Source: Xenophilus aerolatus
GTDB lineage: Bacteria; Pseudomonadota; Gammaproteobacteria; Burkholderiales; Burkholderiaceae_C
Length of the DNA stretch: 64,000 nt
Direction of reading: 5' to 3'
Assembly: GCA_029968055.1 (NCBI GenBank)
Contig: JASCNX010000005.1
Span: 62,001-126,000, forward strand
The notes under the pieces are model-generated. The model did no database searches, had not been told where the DNA came from, and saw only the letters and a program-made list of their open reading frames with translations. Shown here in pieces: positions 26,592 to 34,253 of the stretch (position 1 is the stretch's first letter; every line of letters begins with the position of its first letter). The position numbers and the translations under genes were made by a program.

Positions 26592-27623
26592 ATGACCACC
26601 ACCCGCATCCCTGCCACCCTGATCCCCGGCGACGGCATCGGCCCCGAGATCATGGACGCCACCCTGGCCGCCCTCGACGCCCTGGGCGCGCCCTTTGAGT
26701 GGGATTCCCAGATCGCCGGCCTCGGCGGCGTGAAGGCCGCCGGCGACCCGCTGCCCAAGGCCACGCTCGACTCGATCCGCAGGACGCGCCTGGCGCTCAA
26801 GGGCCCGCTGGAGACGCCCTCCGGCGGCGGCTACCGCAGCTCCAACGTGCGCCTGCGCGAGGAGTTCCAGCTCTTCGCCAACGTGCGCCCGGCGCGCACC
26901 ATCGTGCCCGGCGGGCGCTTCGACAACATCGACCTGCTGGTGGTGCGCGAGAACCTCGAGGGCCTGTACATCGGCCACGAGCACTACGTGCGCATCGACG
27001 GCGACCCGCACGCCGTGGCCATGGCCACCGGCATCAACACCCGCCAGGGCTGCCACCGCATCCTCGACTACGCCTTCCAGGCCGCCATCTCCCAGGGCCG
27101 CAAGAAGGTGACGGTGGTGCACAAGGCCAACATCATGAAGGCGCTCACCGGCATCTTCCTGGAGACGGCCGAGCAGCTCTACGCCGAGAAGTACCAGGGC
27201 AAGTTCCAGTTCGAGACCATGATCGTCGACGCCTGCGCGATGAAGCTGGTGCTCAACCCCTGGCAGTTCGACACCGTGGTCACCACCAACCTGTTCGGCG
27301 ACATCCTGTCCGACCTGGTGGCGGGCCTGGTGGGCGGCCTGGGCATGGCGCCGGGCGCCAACATCGGCGCCGACGCGGCCATCTTCGAGGCCGTGCACGG
27401 CTCGGCGCCCGACATCGCGGGCAAGGGCATCGCCAACCCCATCGCGCTGATGCTGGCCGCGGGCCAGATGCTCGACCACGTGCAGCGCACCGACCTCGCG
27501 CAGCGCCTGCGCACCGGCATCGACCAGACGCTGAACATCGACAAGGTGCGCACCGGCGACCTGGGCGGCACGGCCAACACGGCGGCCTTCACGCAGGCGC
27601 TGGTGGCCCGGCTGAAGGGCTGA
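26592..27623 (+). CDS. Isocitrate dehydrogenase (NAD-dependent type)
   Basis: A 343-residue beta-decarboxylating dehydrogenase. IPGDGIGPEI is at the start, the substrate loop reads SSNVRLREEFQLFANVRPAR, the metal and catalytic segment is VVHKANIMK, and NLFGDILSDL and GSAPDIAGKG follow. The short length and the loop match NAD-type isocitrate dehydrogenase rather than isopropylmalate dehydrogenase; tartrate dehydrogenase is less likely. It converts isocitrate to 2-oxoglutarate. YceH follows by 5 bp. Confidence 0.82.
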   Translation: MTTTRIPATLIPGDGIGPEIMDATLAALDALGAPFEWDSQIAGLGGVKAAGDPLPKATLDSIRRTRLALKGPLETPSGGGYRSSNVRLREEFQLFANVRPARTIVPGGRFDNIDLLVVRENLEGLYIGHEHYVRIDGDPHAVAMATGINTRQGCHRILDYAFQAAISQGRKKVTVVHKANIMKALTGIFLETAEQLYAEKYQGKFQFETMIVDACAMKLVLNPWQFDTVVTTNLFGDILSDLVAGLVGGLGMAPGANIGADAAIFEAVHGSAPDIAGKGIANPIALMLAAGQMLDHVQRTDLAQRLRTGIDQTLNIDKVRTGDLGGTANTAAFTQALVARLKG

Positions 27624-27628
27624 CGGCG

Positions 27629-28342
27629 TTGAGCGACATCCCTGACGACGCACCGGCGCCCGCAGCCGCAACCGGCCCGAGCTGGACGCTCGATCTCGCC
27701 GAGACGCGCGTGCTCGGCGTGCTGATCGAGAAGCAGCGCACCGTGCCCGACACCTACCCGCTCACGCTCAACAGCCTGGTGGCCGGCTGCAACCAGAAGA
27801 CCAGCCGCCACCCGGTGCTCGAACTCTCCGACGCGCAGGCGCAGGCGGCGCTCGAAGGGCTGCGCGCCCACGCGCTGGTGACCGAGTCGAGCGGCGGCCG
27901 CGCGATGCGCTACGGCCACAACGCCGACCGGGTGCTCAAGCTGCCTTCGCAGTCGGTCATCCTGCTGGCGGTGCTGATGCTGCGCGGCCCGCAGACGGCG
28001 GGCGAGCTGCGCATCGCCAGCGACCGCATGCACAACTTCGCCGACATCTCCTCGGTCGAAGCCTTCCTCGACGAGCTGGCCGAGCGGCCGGCCGGTGCGC
28101 TGGTGGCCAGGCTGCCGCGGCTGCCGGGGGCGCGCGAGAGCCGCTGGATGCACCTGCTGGCCGGGCCGCCGTCCGACGACCTGCTCGTTGCCGCACCTTC
28201 CGTCGCCGCGCGCGCCGAGCCGGCTGGCAGCGGCGCATTGCAGGAGCGCGTGACGCAGCTGGAGGGGCAGGTCGCCACGCTGCGCGCCATGCTCGACCGG
28301 GTCTGCGCCGAACTGGGCATCGAGCCGACGCCTCCCGCATAG
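27629..28342 (+). CDS. yceH: YceH/DUF480 family protein
   Basis: A 237-residue protein with two winged-helix-like halves: ETRVLGVLIEKQRTVPDTYP and LTLNSLVAGCNQKTSR near the start, then LKLPSQSVILLAVLMLRGPQ. A coiled-coil-like tail (LQERVTQLEGQVATLRAMLD) follows. No ATG fits, so the TTG at 27629, 5 bases after the isocitrate dehydrogenase stop, is taken as start. The family is conserved but its role is unclear; it is probably nucleic-acid binding. Confidence 0.82.
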   Translation: MSDIPDDAPAPAAATGPSWTLDLAETRVLGVLIEKQRTVPDTYPLTLNSLVAGCNQKTSRHPVLELSDAQAQAALEGLRAHALVTESSGGRAMRYGHNADRVLKLPSQSVILLAVLMLRGPQTAGELRIASDRMHNFADISSVEAFLDELAERPAGALVARLPRLPGARESRWMHLLAGPPSDDLLVAAPSVAARAEPAGSGALQERVTQLEGQVATLRAMLDRVCAELGIEPTPPA

Positions 28343-28460
28343 AGGTTCCTGCTGCCGACGCCGCAGGCGATGGATGGCGGCGCCGCCACTGAACGTCTGG
28401 CGCACTTCCGCGTTCTCCCGGTCGTCGGTCGCGCGGCCCCCCCCCACCTCCCACCAAATC

Positions 28461-28489
28461 TTGATTCCGGATTCCGGAAGGGCTATAGT
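28461..28489 (+). promoter_or_regulatory. Promoter of the IclR gene
   Basis: TTGATT (28461-28466) and TATAGT (28484-28489) with 17-bp spacing, a good sigma-70-type pair, 33 bp ahead of the IclR ATG. The spacer is filled by the palindrome at 28465-28479. Confidence 0.55.
28465..28479. promoter_or_regulatory. Putative IclR operator 1
   Basis: TTCCGGATTCCGGAA, an inverted repeat of TTCCGGA about a central T, placed between the -35 and -10 elements of the regulator gene. This predicts autorepression. A 14-of-15 match occurs at 29485-29499. Confidence 0.6.
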
Positions 28490-28521
28490 GGCTCGATTCG
28501 AAAAGGCTCTCCGTCTCATCA

Positions 28522-29325
28522 ATGCGCAGCGACACCCCGAAGACCTCATCCGCAGACGACAAGAACCGCATCCAGTCCTTCGGCAAGATGATGGGCATTC
28601 TGGGCAGCTTCAGCACGGTGGACCGGGCCCTCAGCCTGGCCCAGGTGGCACAGAGCGCCGGCCTGCCCCGCGCGACCGCGCACCGCATGCTGAGCGCCCT
28701 GCGCGAGATCGGCTTCATCCAGCAGGAGGCCCGCAGCGGCCTCTACAGCCTGGGCCTGCGGCTGTTCGAACTGGGCAGCCTGGCGCTCGCCAACATGGAC
28801 CTGATGCGCGAGGCCAAGCCCTTCATGGACCGGCTGTCGCGCCTGACCGGCGAGACGGTCCACCTGGGGGTGTTCGACGGCTACAACGTGGTGGTCGTCG
28901 AGCGTGAAGAACCCCAGGAGCGCGTGTCGCCGCGCAGCCTGAGCGGGACCGAATCGGCCCCCGCCTATTGCACCAGCGTCGGCAAGGCGGTGCTCGCCTT
29001 CCAGGGTGACGACGTCATCGACCGCATCGTCGCCGCCGGCCTGCGGCCGTTCACGGCGCACACGCTGACGACGGGCGAGGCCTTGCGCGCCGACCTGGCC
29101 GCGGTCCGCGCACGGGGCTATTCGATCGACAACTCCGAGCACCAGATCTGGGTGCGCTGTGTCGCGGCCCCCATCCGCAATGCGGGCGGGCAGGTGTTCG
29201 CTGCCGTCAGCGTCACCGGTTCGGCCGACCGGGTGACCGACGAGCGCATGCACCAGCTTTCCGGGCTGGTGATCCAGACTGCGGACTCGATTTCCAGGCA
29301 CCTGGGCTTCGTCGAAGCCGGCTGA
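28522..29325 (+). CDS. IclR-family transcriptional regulator
   Basis: A 267-residue regulator. The N-terminal winged helix includes LAQVAQSAGLPRATAHRMLS at about residues 39-58. The GAF-like effector domain keeps APAYCTSVGKAVLA and a late regulatory segment ending in the ISRHLGF tail. It precedes, in the same direction, the catabolic operon starting at 29615, and its palindrome recurs in that operon's leader. It most likely represses the operon until the substrate or an intermediate binds. Confidence 0.88.
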   Translation: MRSDTPKTSSADDKNRIQSFGKMMGILGSFSTVDRALSLAQVAQSAGLPRATAHRMLSALREIGFIQQEARSGLYSLGLRLFELGSLALANMDLMREAKPFMDRLSRLTGETVHLGVFDGYNVVVVEREEPQERVSPRSLSGTESAPAYCTSVGKAVLAFQGDDVIDRIVAAGLRPFTAHTLTTGEALRADLAAVRARGYSIDNSEHQIWVRCVAAPIRNAGGQVFAAVSVTGSADRVTDERMHQLSGLVIQTADSISRHLGFVEAG

Positions 29326-29484
29326 TCGTCGTCCTGCCCGGCGCCCGTACGGTTGTGCCGGGGCGGTTCTAGCCTCGTCCTTCCTCTCTGAGGTGCGCCA
29401 TCTCGGCTGCGCCTTCGCCAACACCATTGCGGGTTTCCCCCAGCACAGGGACGTGGTTCGGCCTCGCACAATTACGGAACGTTG

Positions 29485-29499
29485 TACCGGATTCCGGAA
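29485..29499. promoter_or_regulatory. Putative IclR operator 2
   Basis: TACCGGATTCCGGAA in the 289-bp gap between the IclR gene and the lyase gene, 116 bp upstream of the lyase GTG. It matches operator 1 at 14 of 15 positions. I could not assign a convincing -35/-10 pair around it. Confidence 0.55.
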
Positions 29500-29614
29500 C
29501 GAAATTTGGGCAGCGTAGTTCCGGTGCCCTGGCCGTGTGTTCGTGCCGCGCTGCGCCGGAGCCCAGGCCCGGCCTGGTCAGCGCCTTCGTTCACGCCCAC
29601 CCTAAGGATTTCCA

Positions 29615-30523
29615 GTGACCTCTTCCAACACCTCGTCCTCGCTGCGTCAGAAGCTGACCGGCGTGCTGCCTCCGATCACCATGCCCTTCGATGCCAAGGG
29701 CGACCTGGTCAAGGGCGGCCTGAAGGAGCAGATCGACTTCATCGTCGGCGCGGGCGCGCGTGCCGTCGTCGCAGGCGGCAGCACCGGCGAAGGCCACACG
29801 CTCACCGACGCCGAATACGAAGCCGTCATGCGCGAGGCGTACGAGGCGACGGACGGCCGCGTGCCCTTCGTGGCCGGGCTGATCGTGCAGAGCACGCGCG
29901 ACGCCATCGTGCGCACCAACCGCCTGAAGGGCCTGAACATCGAGGCGCTGCAGGTCACGCCCGTGCACTACCTCTTCAAGCCCGATGCCGAGGCGACCAT
30001 CGAGCACTTCCGCGCGATCCACGACGCCACGGGCATCCCGATCCTGATCTACAACGTGATCCCCTGGAACTACCTCAGCGTCGACCTGATGCTGCGGATC
30101 ATGGAAGAGGTGCCGGGCGTGGTGGGCATGAAGCAGTCGGGCGGCGACCTGAAGTCGGTGTCCGACCTGCTCCTGCGCTGCAAGCCGGACAACCTGGTGC
30201 TGTCGGGCGTGGATGCCTTGCTGTATCCGGGCTTCTGCATCGGCATGCACGGCGCGATCACCGCCCTGACCAGCGCCGTGCCGGGCGTGATCGTGAAGCT
30301 GCACAAGGCCGTCGATGCGGGCGACCACCAGACCGCCAAGGAAATCCACTTCAAGCTCAACGCCCTGTGGAACAGCCTCAACCACGACAACCTGCCGGCC
30401 TGCGTGAAATACATCCAGCACCTGCAGGGCGTGTCGATGTTCGAGCCCCGCGCACCCATGATGCGCGTGAGCGACGAGCAGAAGGCCCTCATCAAGAAGA
30501 ACCTGCAGCCGCTGCTGGGCTGA
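29615..30523 (+). CDS. DHDPS/NAL-family lyase or aldolase
   Basis: A 302-residue (beta/alpha)8 enzyme that forms a Schiff base on Lys173 (VVGMKQSGGD), with Tyr146 in LIYNVIPWNY and the carboxylate-binding loop GGSTGEG at residues 54-60. The start is GTG at 29615 with AAGGA 6 bases upstream. Family members cleave or dehydrate 2-keto acids. It heads an operon with DhaKL and an FAD hydroxyacid oxidase, which suggests retro-aldol cleavage of a 2-keto acid to pyruvate plus a triose. The true substrate is unknown; it is not likely to be biosynthetic DapA in this setting. Confidence 0.8.
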   Translation: MTSSNTSSSLRQKLTGVLPPITMPFDAKGDLVKGGLKEQIDFIVGAGARAVVAGGSTGEGHTLTDAEYEAVMREAYEATDGRVPFVAGLIVQSTRDAIVRTNRLKGLNIEALQVTPVHYLFKPDAEATIEHFRAIHDATGIPILIYNVIPWNYLSVDLMLRIMEEVPGVVGMKQSGGDLKSVSDLLLRCKPDNLVLSGVDALLYPGFCIGMHGAITALTSAVPGVIVKLHKAVDAGDHQTAKEIHFKLNALWNSLNHDNLPACVKYIQHLQGVSMFEPRAPMMRVSDEQKALIKKNLQPLLG

Positions 30524-30605
30524 CGCGCCAAGGCCGGCCGCCTCGATCGGCCGCATCCCCGGGCCGGCCACCACCGCCGGCCCGTGCCCCACCCGGAGAC
30601 GAAGC

Positions 30606-31604
30606 TTGAAGAAGATCCTCAACGCCCCCGCGGCCTACGTCGACGAGATGCTCGAGGGCCTGTGCGCCGCGCACCCCGAGGCCTATGCCCTGCTCGGCGA
30701 GGACCGCCGCGTCGTGGTGCGTGCCGGCGGGCCGGTGAAGGGCAAGGTCGGCATCGTCACCGGCGGCGGCTCGGGGCACCTCCCGGTGTTCCTGGGTTAT
30801 GTGGGCGAGGGCCTGCTCGACGGCTGTGCCGTGGGCAACGTGTTCGCCGGCCCGCGCGTGGCCGACTGCCAACTCGCCATGAGGCAGTGCGACGGCGGCG
30901 CCGGCGTGCTGGCGCTCTATGGCAACTACGGCGGCGACCGCATGAACTTCGACATGGCGCAGGAGGTCCTGGAGCTCGACGGCAAGGAGGTCGCCGCGCT
31001 GCGGGTGGCCGACGACGTGGCCAGTGCGCCGCCCGAGCAGCGCGACAAGCGCCGTGGCGTGGCCGGCCTGGTGCTGGTCTACAAGGTGGCGGGCGCACGC
31101 GCCGCCGCTGGCGGCAGCCTGGCCGAGGTCACGGCCGCCGCCAAAAAAGCTGCCGACGCGGTGCGCTCGATCGGCGTAGCGCTGACGCCCTGCGTCGTGC
31201 CCGAGTCGGGCCAAGCCACGTTCGAGATCGCGGACGACGAGGTCGAGTTCGGCATGGGCATCCACGGCGAACCCGGCATCTGGCGCGGCAAGCTCAGGAC
31301 GGCCGACGAACTGGCCGACGAAATGCTCGACCGCCTGCTGCCCGAACTGGGCGACACACGCGGCAGCCGGATGGCGATCCTCGTCAACAGCCTGGGCGCG
31401 ACGCCGGCCGAAGAGCTCTACATCCTCTACCGCCACCTCTCGAAGCGCCTGAAGGGTCTCGGCGTGACGCTTGTCATGCCGCTGGTCGGCCGCTACGCCA
31501 CCTCGATGGAGATGGCCGGTGCATCGCTGTCGCTGATGCCGCTGGACGACGAGCTCGAGGCCTTGCTCCAGGCGCCGGCCGACTGCCCGTTCTGGAAGGT
31601 CTGA
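30606..31604 (+). CDS. dhaK: Dihydroxyacetone kinase subunit DhaK-like
   Basis: A 332-residue substrate-binding subunit. His220 in GMGIHGEPG is the residue that covalently holds the ketose carbonyl; His58 in GGGSGHLP and Asp111 in YGGDRMNFD are the catalytic pair. The start codon is TTG at 30606. It works with DhaL, encoded 2 bp downstream. No PTS subunit DhaM is nearby, so the phosphate source may be ATP or an external DhaM. The substrate could be dihydroxyacetone or a related ketose such as erythrulose. Confidence 0.88.
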   Translation: MKKILNAPAAYVDEMLEGLCAAHPEAYALLGEDRRVVVRAGGPVKGKVGIVTGGGSGHLPVFLGYVGEGLLDGCAVGNVFAGPRVADCQLAMRQCDGGAGVLALYGNYGGDRMNFDMAQEVLELDGKEVAALRVADDVASAPPEQRDKRRGVAGLVLVYKVAGARAAAGGSLAEVTAAAKKAADAVRSIGVALTPCVVPESGQATFEIADDEVEFGMGIHGEPGIWRGKLRTADELADEMLDRLLPELGDTRGSRMAILVNSLGATPAEELYILYRHLSKRLKGLGVTLVMPLVGRYATSMEMAGASLSLMPLDDELEALLQAPADCPFWKV

Positions 31605-31606
31605 GC

Positions 31607-32200
31607 ATGAACGCGACCCAGCTCAAGGCCGCGCTGCAGCGCTGGTGCGACGCGATGGCCCAGGCCGCGCCCGAGCTGAACGCGCTCGACGGCCGGCTCG
31701 GCGACGGGGACCTCGGCGCCACGCTCGACAAGTGCGCTGCCAACGTGCGGGCCGCGTTGCCGGCGATGCCGGACGCGCTGGACGGCATCTTCAAGAGCGT
31801 GGCGCAGGCCTGCGCGAAAGCCTCGGGGTCGAGCTTCGGGACCTTGCTGGCGGTCGCCTTCCTGGGCGCCGCGCAGTGGGTGGCGCCGCGGCACACCCTG
31901 CGGCGCGCCGACATCGCCGAGCTCCTTGGCGTGAGCGTGCAGAAGCTCGGCGCCCGCGGAGGTGCGTCGCTGGGCGACAAGACGATGCTCGACGCGCTGG
32001 ATGCCGTCGCCCGTGCGCTCACGCAGGCCGACGCCGACGCGGACGGCCGCGCCGTCGCCCGCGACGCCGTGCAGCGGGCGCTGGACGACTTCCGCGACAA
32101 GCCCAACAAGATCGGCCGCGCCCGCATGTTCGCCGACAAGAGCATCGGCCTGGACGATCCCGGCATGGTGGCCATCCTGCGGATGGCCGAGGCCCTCTGA
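31607..32200 (+). CDS. dhaL: Dihydroxyacetone kinase subunit DhaL-like
   Basis: A 197-residue nucleotide-binding subunit with DGRLGDGDLGATL, whose Asp residues bind the Mg ions, then KASGSSFGTLLA and LGARGGASLGDKTMLDAL. It starts 2 bp after dhaK. In PTS-type enzymes DhaL holds ADP as a cofactor, in ATP-type enzymes ATP is spent; the sequence alone does not settle which applies here. Confidence 0.88.
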   Translation: MNATQLKAALQRWCDAMAQAAPELNALDGRLGDGDLGATLDKCAANVRAALPAMPDALDGIFKSVAQACAKASGSSFGTLLAVAFLGAAQWVAPRHTLRRADIAELLGVSVQKLGARGGASLGDKTMLDALDAVARALTQADADADGRAVARDAVQRALDDFRDKPNKIGRARMFADKSIGLDDPGMVAILRMAEAL

Positions 32201-32248
32201 CCCGGCCCCGTGCCGGCCCCACCCCTTGATCCCACAAAGAAGAGAGAC

Positions 32249-33238
32249 ATGAACACGACCCTCCACCGCTTCATCCATCGGATCGCGCTCGCGAGCGCCT
32301 GCGTCGCCCTGCCGGGCCTGCCCCTCGGAGCAATGGCCCAGGGCGCGGCCGACTACCCCAACCGCCCGCTCGAACTGGTGGTCCCCTTCGGGGCCGGCGG
32401 GGGGACCGACGCACTGGCGCGGGTCTTCGCCGACGCCATGAAGAAGCACTTCGCGCAGCCGATCACGGTGATCAACAAGCCGGGCGCCAGCGGTGCGATC
32501 GGCTTCGGCGAAGTCGCATCGAGCCGGCCCGACGGCTACAAGATCGGCATGATCTCGGTGGAGCTGGCCATCCTGCCCCACATGGGCGTGGCCAAGTTCA
32601 CGACCGACGACTTCACGCCGATCGTGCGGCTGAACGCCGATCCGCTCGTGCTGAGCGTGAGCGAGGACTCGCCGCTGAAGACCGTGGAGGACCTGGTGGA
32701 GGCCGTGAAGAAGCGGCCCGACCCCATGACCTTCGGCAACGCCGGCACCGGCGGCGTGTCGCACCTGGCCGCGCTGGCCCTTCAGCAGAAGCTCGGCGTC
32801 ACCTTCACCCATGCGCCGTTCCAGGGCAATGCGCCGGCGATCGTCGCGCTGCTCGGCGGCCACATCGATGCGGTGATGTCCTCGCCGTCGGAGGTCGCGA
32901 CCTACGTGACCGGCAAGAAGGTGCGGCCGCTGGCCGTCCTGGCCGACCAGCGCATGCCGGGCATGTTCGAACAGGTGCCGACGCTCAAGGAACGCAAGGT
33001 GGATCTCAGCATGGGCACCTGGCGCGGCATCGCCGTGCCCAAGGGCACGCCCCCCGAGGTCGTGGCCAAGCTGACCGCGGCCTCCACCAAGGCGGCCAAC
33101 GACCCCGCCGTGAAGGAGTCGATGGAGCGCCAGAGCCTGGGCTACGCCGTGGCCGACGGCGAGACCTTCAGGCGGCAGATCTCCGGGGACACGGTCGTGT
33201 TCAAGCAGCTGATCGACCAGCTCGGCGCCAAGAAGTAG
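32249..33238 (+). CDS. Periplasmic binding protein, TctC/Bug family
   Basis: A 329-residue exported protein; the signal peptide is about 31 residues (ending GAMAQ). The mature part starts YPNRPLELVVPFGAGGGTDA, the Bug hallmark, and KPGASGAIGFGEV follows. Bug proteins capture carboxylates, often with TctAB. No TctA or TctB gene is nearby, so it is an orphan binding protein inside an operon with a Liv-type transporter. It may act as a sensor or feed a transporter elsewhere. Confidence 0.88.
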   Translation: MNTTLHRFIHRIALASACVALPGLPLGAMAQGAADYPNRPLELVVPFGAGGGTDALARVFADAMKKHFAQPITVINKPGASGAIGFGEVASSRPDGYKIGMISVELAILPHMGVAKFTTDDFTPIVRLNADPLVLSVSEDSPLKTVEDLVEAVKKRPDPMTFGNAGTGGVSHLAALALQQKLGVTFTHAPFQGNAPAIVALLGGHIDAVMSSPSEVATYVTGKKVRPLAVLADQRMPGMFEQVPTLKERKVDLSMGTWRGIAVPKGTPPEVVAKLTAASTKAANDPAVKESMERQSLGYAVADGETFRRQISGDTVVFKQLIDQLGAKK

Positions 33239-33332
33239 TCCGCGCGCATCCGGATCGCCCCGCGGCCTGCCGGGCCGGCCATGCCGAGTGCATGGCCCGG
33301 GCGACCGCGACCCCATTTCCCAGGAGCAAGCA

Positions 33333-33371
33333 ATGACCGAACGCACCACCCGACGCAGGGGCCCGGCATGA
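33333..33371 (+). CDS. 12-codon leader ORF coupled to livH (putative)
   Basis: ATG at 33333 with CAGGAG 6 bases upstream opens a 12-codon frame (MTERTTRRRGPA) whose TGA at 33369-33371 overlaps the livH ATG at 33368. The ribosome site in front of it is better than anything just before livH, so it may deliver ribosomes by re-initiation. Four arginines in a row of seven residues are notable. It could be chance. Confidence 0.35.
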   Translation: MTERTTRRRGPA

Positions 33372-34240
33372 CCGGACAGATCGTCATCAGCGGGCTGTCG
33401 ATGGGCGCGATCTATGCGCTGATCGCGCTGGGCTACGCCTTCGTCTGGCGCACCATGGCCATCGTCAACTTCGCGGCCGGCGAGTTCGTCACCTTCTCGG
33501 CCTACATCTTCGTGGCCACCTTCGTCACGGCGCTGGGCTTCCCCTTCGTGGTCGCGGCCCTGTCCGCGGCCGTGGTCATGGCCATCCTCGGGGCGGTGTT
33601 CTCGCGCGCTGTGTTCGCACGCCTGCAGTCGCAGCGCCCGCTGGTGTCCATCGTCGCGACGGTGGGCCTGGGCATCTTCCTGAAGGAGCTGGCGCACATC
33701 ATCTACGGGCCGGAACCGCTGCTGTATCCGAGCCCGCTGGGCAATGGCGGCGTCACGCTGCTGGGCATGACCGTCGGCTGGCAGCACCTGATGATCCTGG
33801 GCGTGGTCCTGGTGTTGACCGTGCTGCAGCAGGTGGTGCTGCGCCGCACGATGGTCGGCAAGATGATGCGCGCCGTGGCCGTCGACCGCGACACCGCCGT
33901 GCTCATGGGCATCCCGGTGCAGAAGGTCCTGGCCGGAACCTTCGCCTACTCGTGCGTGCTGGCCGCGCTGGCCGGCATCCTGCTGGCGCCGCTCTTCTTC
34001 GTCACCACGGAAATGGGCGGCATGGTCGGGCTCAAGGGCTTCGTCGCCATGATCATCGGCGGCTTCGGCAGCATCCCGGGCGCCATCGTGGGCGGGCTGC
34101 TGCTGGGCGTGAGCGAGAACCTGGGCGCCTACTGGATCTCGTCCACCTACAAGGAAGCCCTCGCCTTCGTGCTGCTCCTGATGTTCCTGGCGGTGCGGCC
34201 CGAGGGCCTGCTGCCCGAGCGAACGGCCGACCGGGCCTGA
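33368..34240 (+). CDS. Branched-chain-type ABC transporter permease, LivH
   Basis: A 290-residue permease with about eight membrane segments. GLSMGAIYALIALGY near the N-terminus and IVNFAAGEF are LivH motifs; MIIGGFGSIPGAIVGGLLLG lies in the C-terminal third. I chose the ATG at 33368 since it starts MTGQIVISGLSMG as in the family. It forms the pore with the LivM half of the next gene. The Liv family also carries aromatic and hydroxy acids, so an amino acid substrate is not implied. Confidence 0.85.
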   Translation: MTGQIVISGLSMGAIYALIALGYAFVWRTMAIVNFAAGEFVTFSAYIFVATFVTALGFPFVVAALSAAVVMAILGAVFSRAVFARLQSQRPLVSIVATVGLGIFLKELAHIIYGPEPLLYPSPLGNGGVTLLGMTVGWQHLMILGVVLVLTVLQQVVLRRTMVGKMMRAVAVDRDTAVLMGIPVQKVLAGTFAYSCVLAALAGILLAPLFFVTTEMGGMVGLKGFVAMIIGGFGSIPGAIVGGLLLGVSENLGAYWISSTYKEALAFVLLLMFLAVRPEGLLPERTADRA

Positions 34241-34253
34241 AGGAGGACACGCG

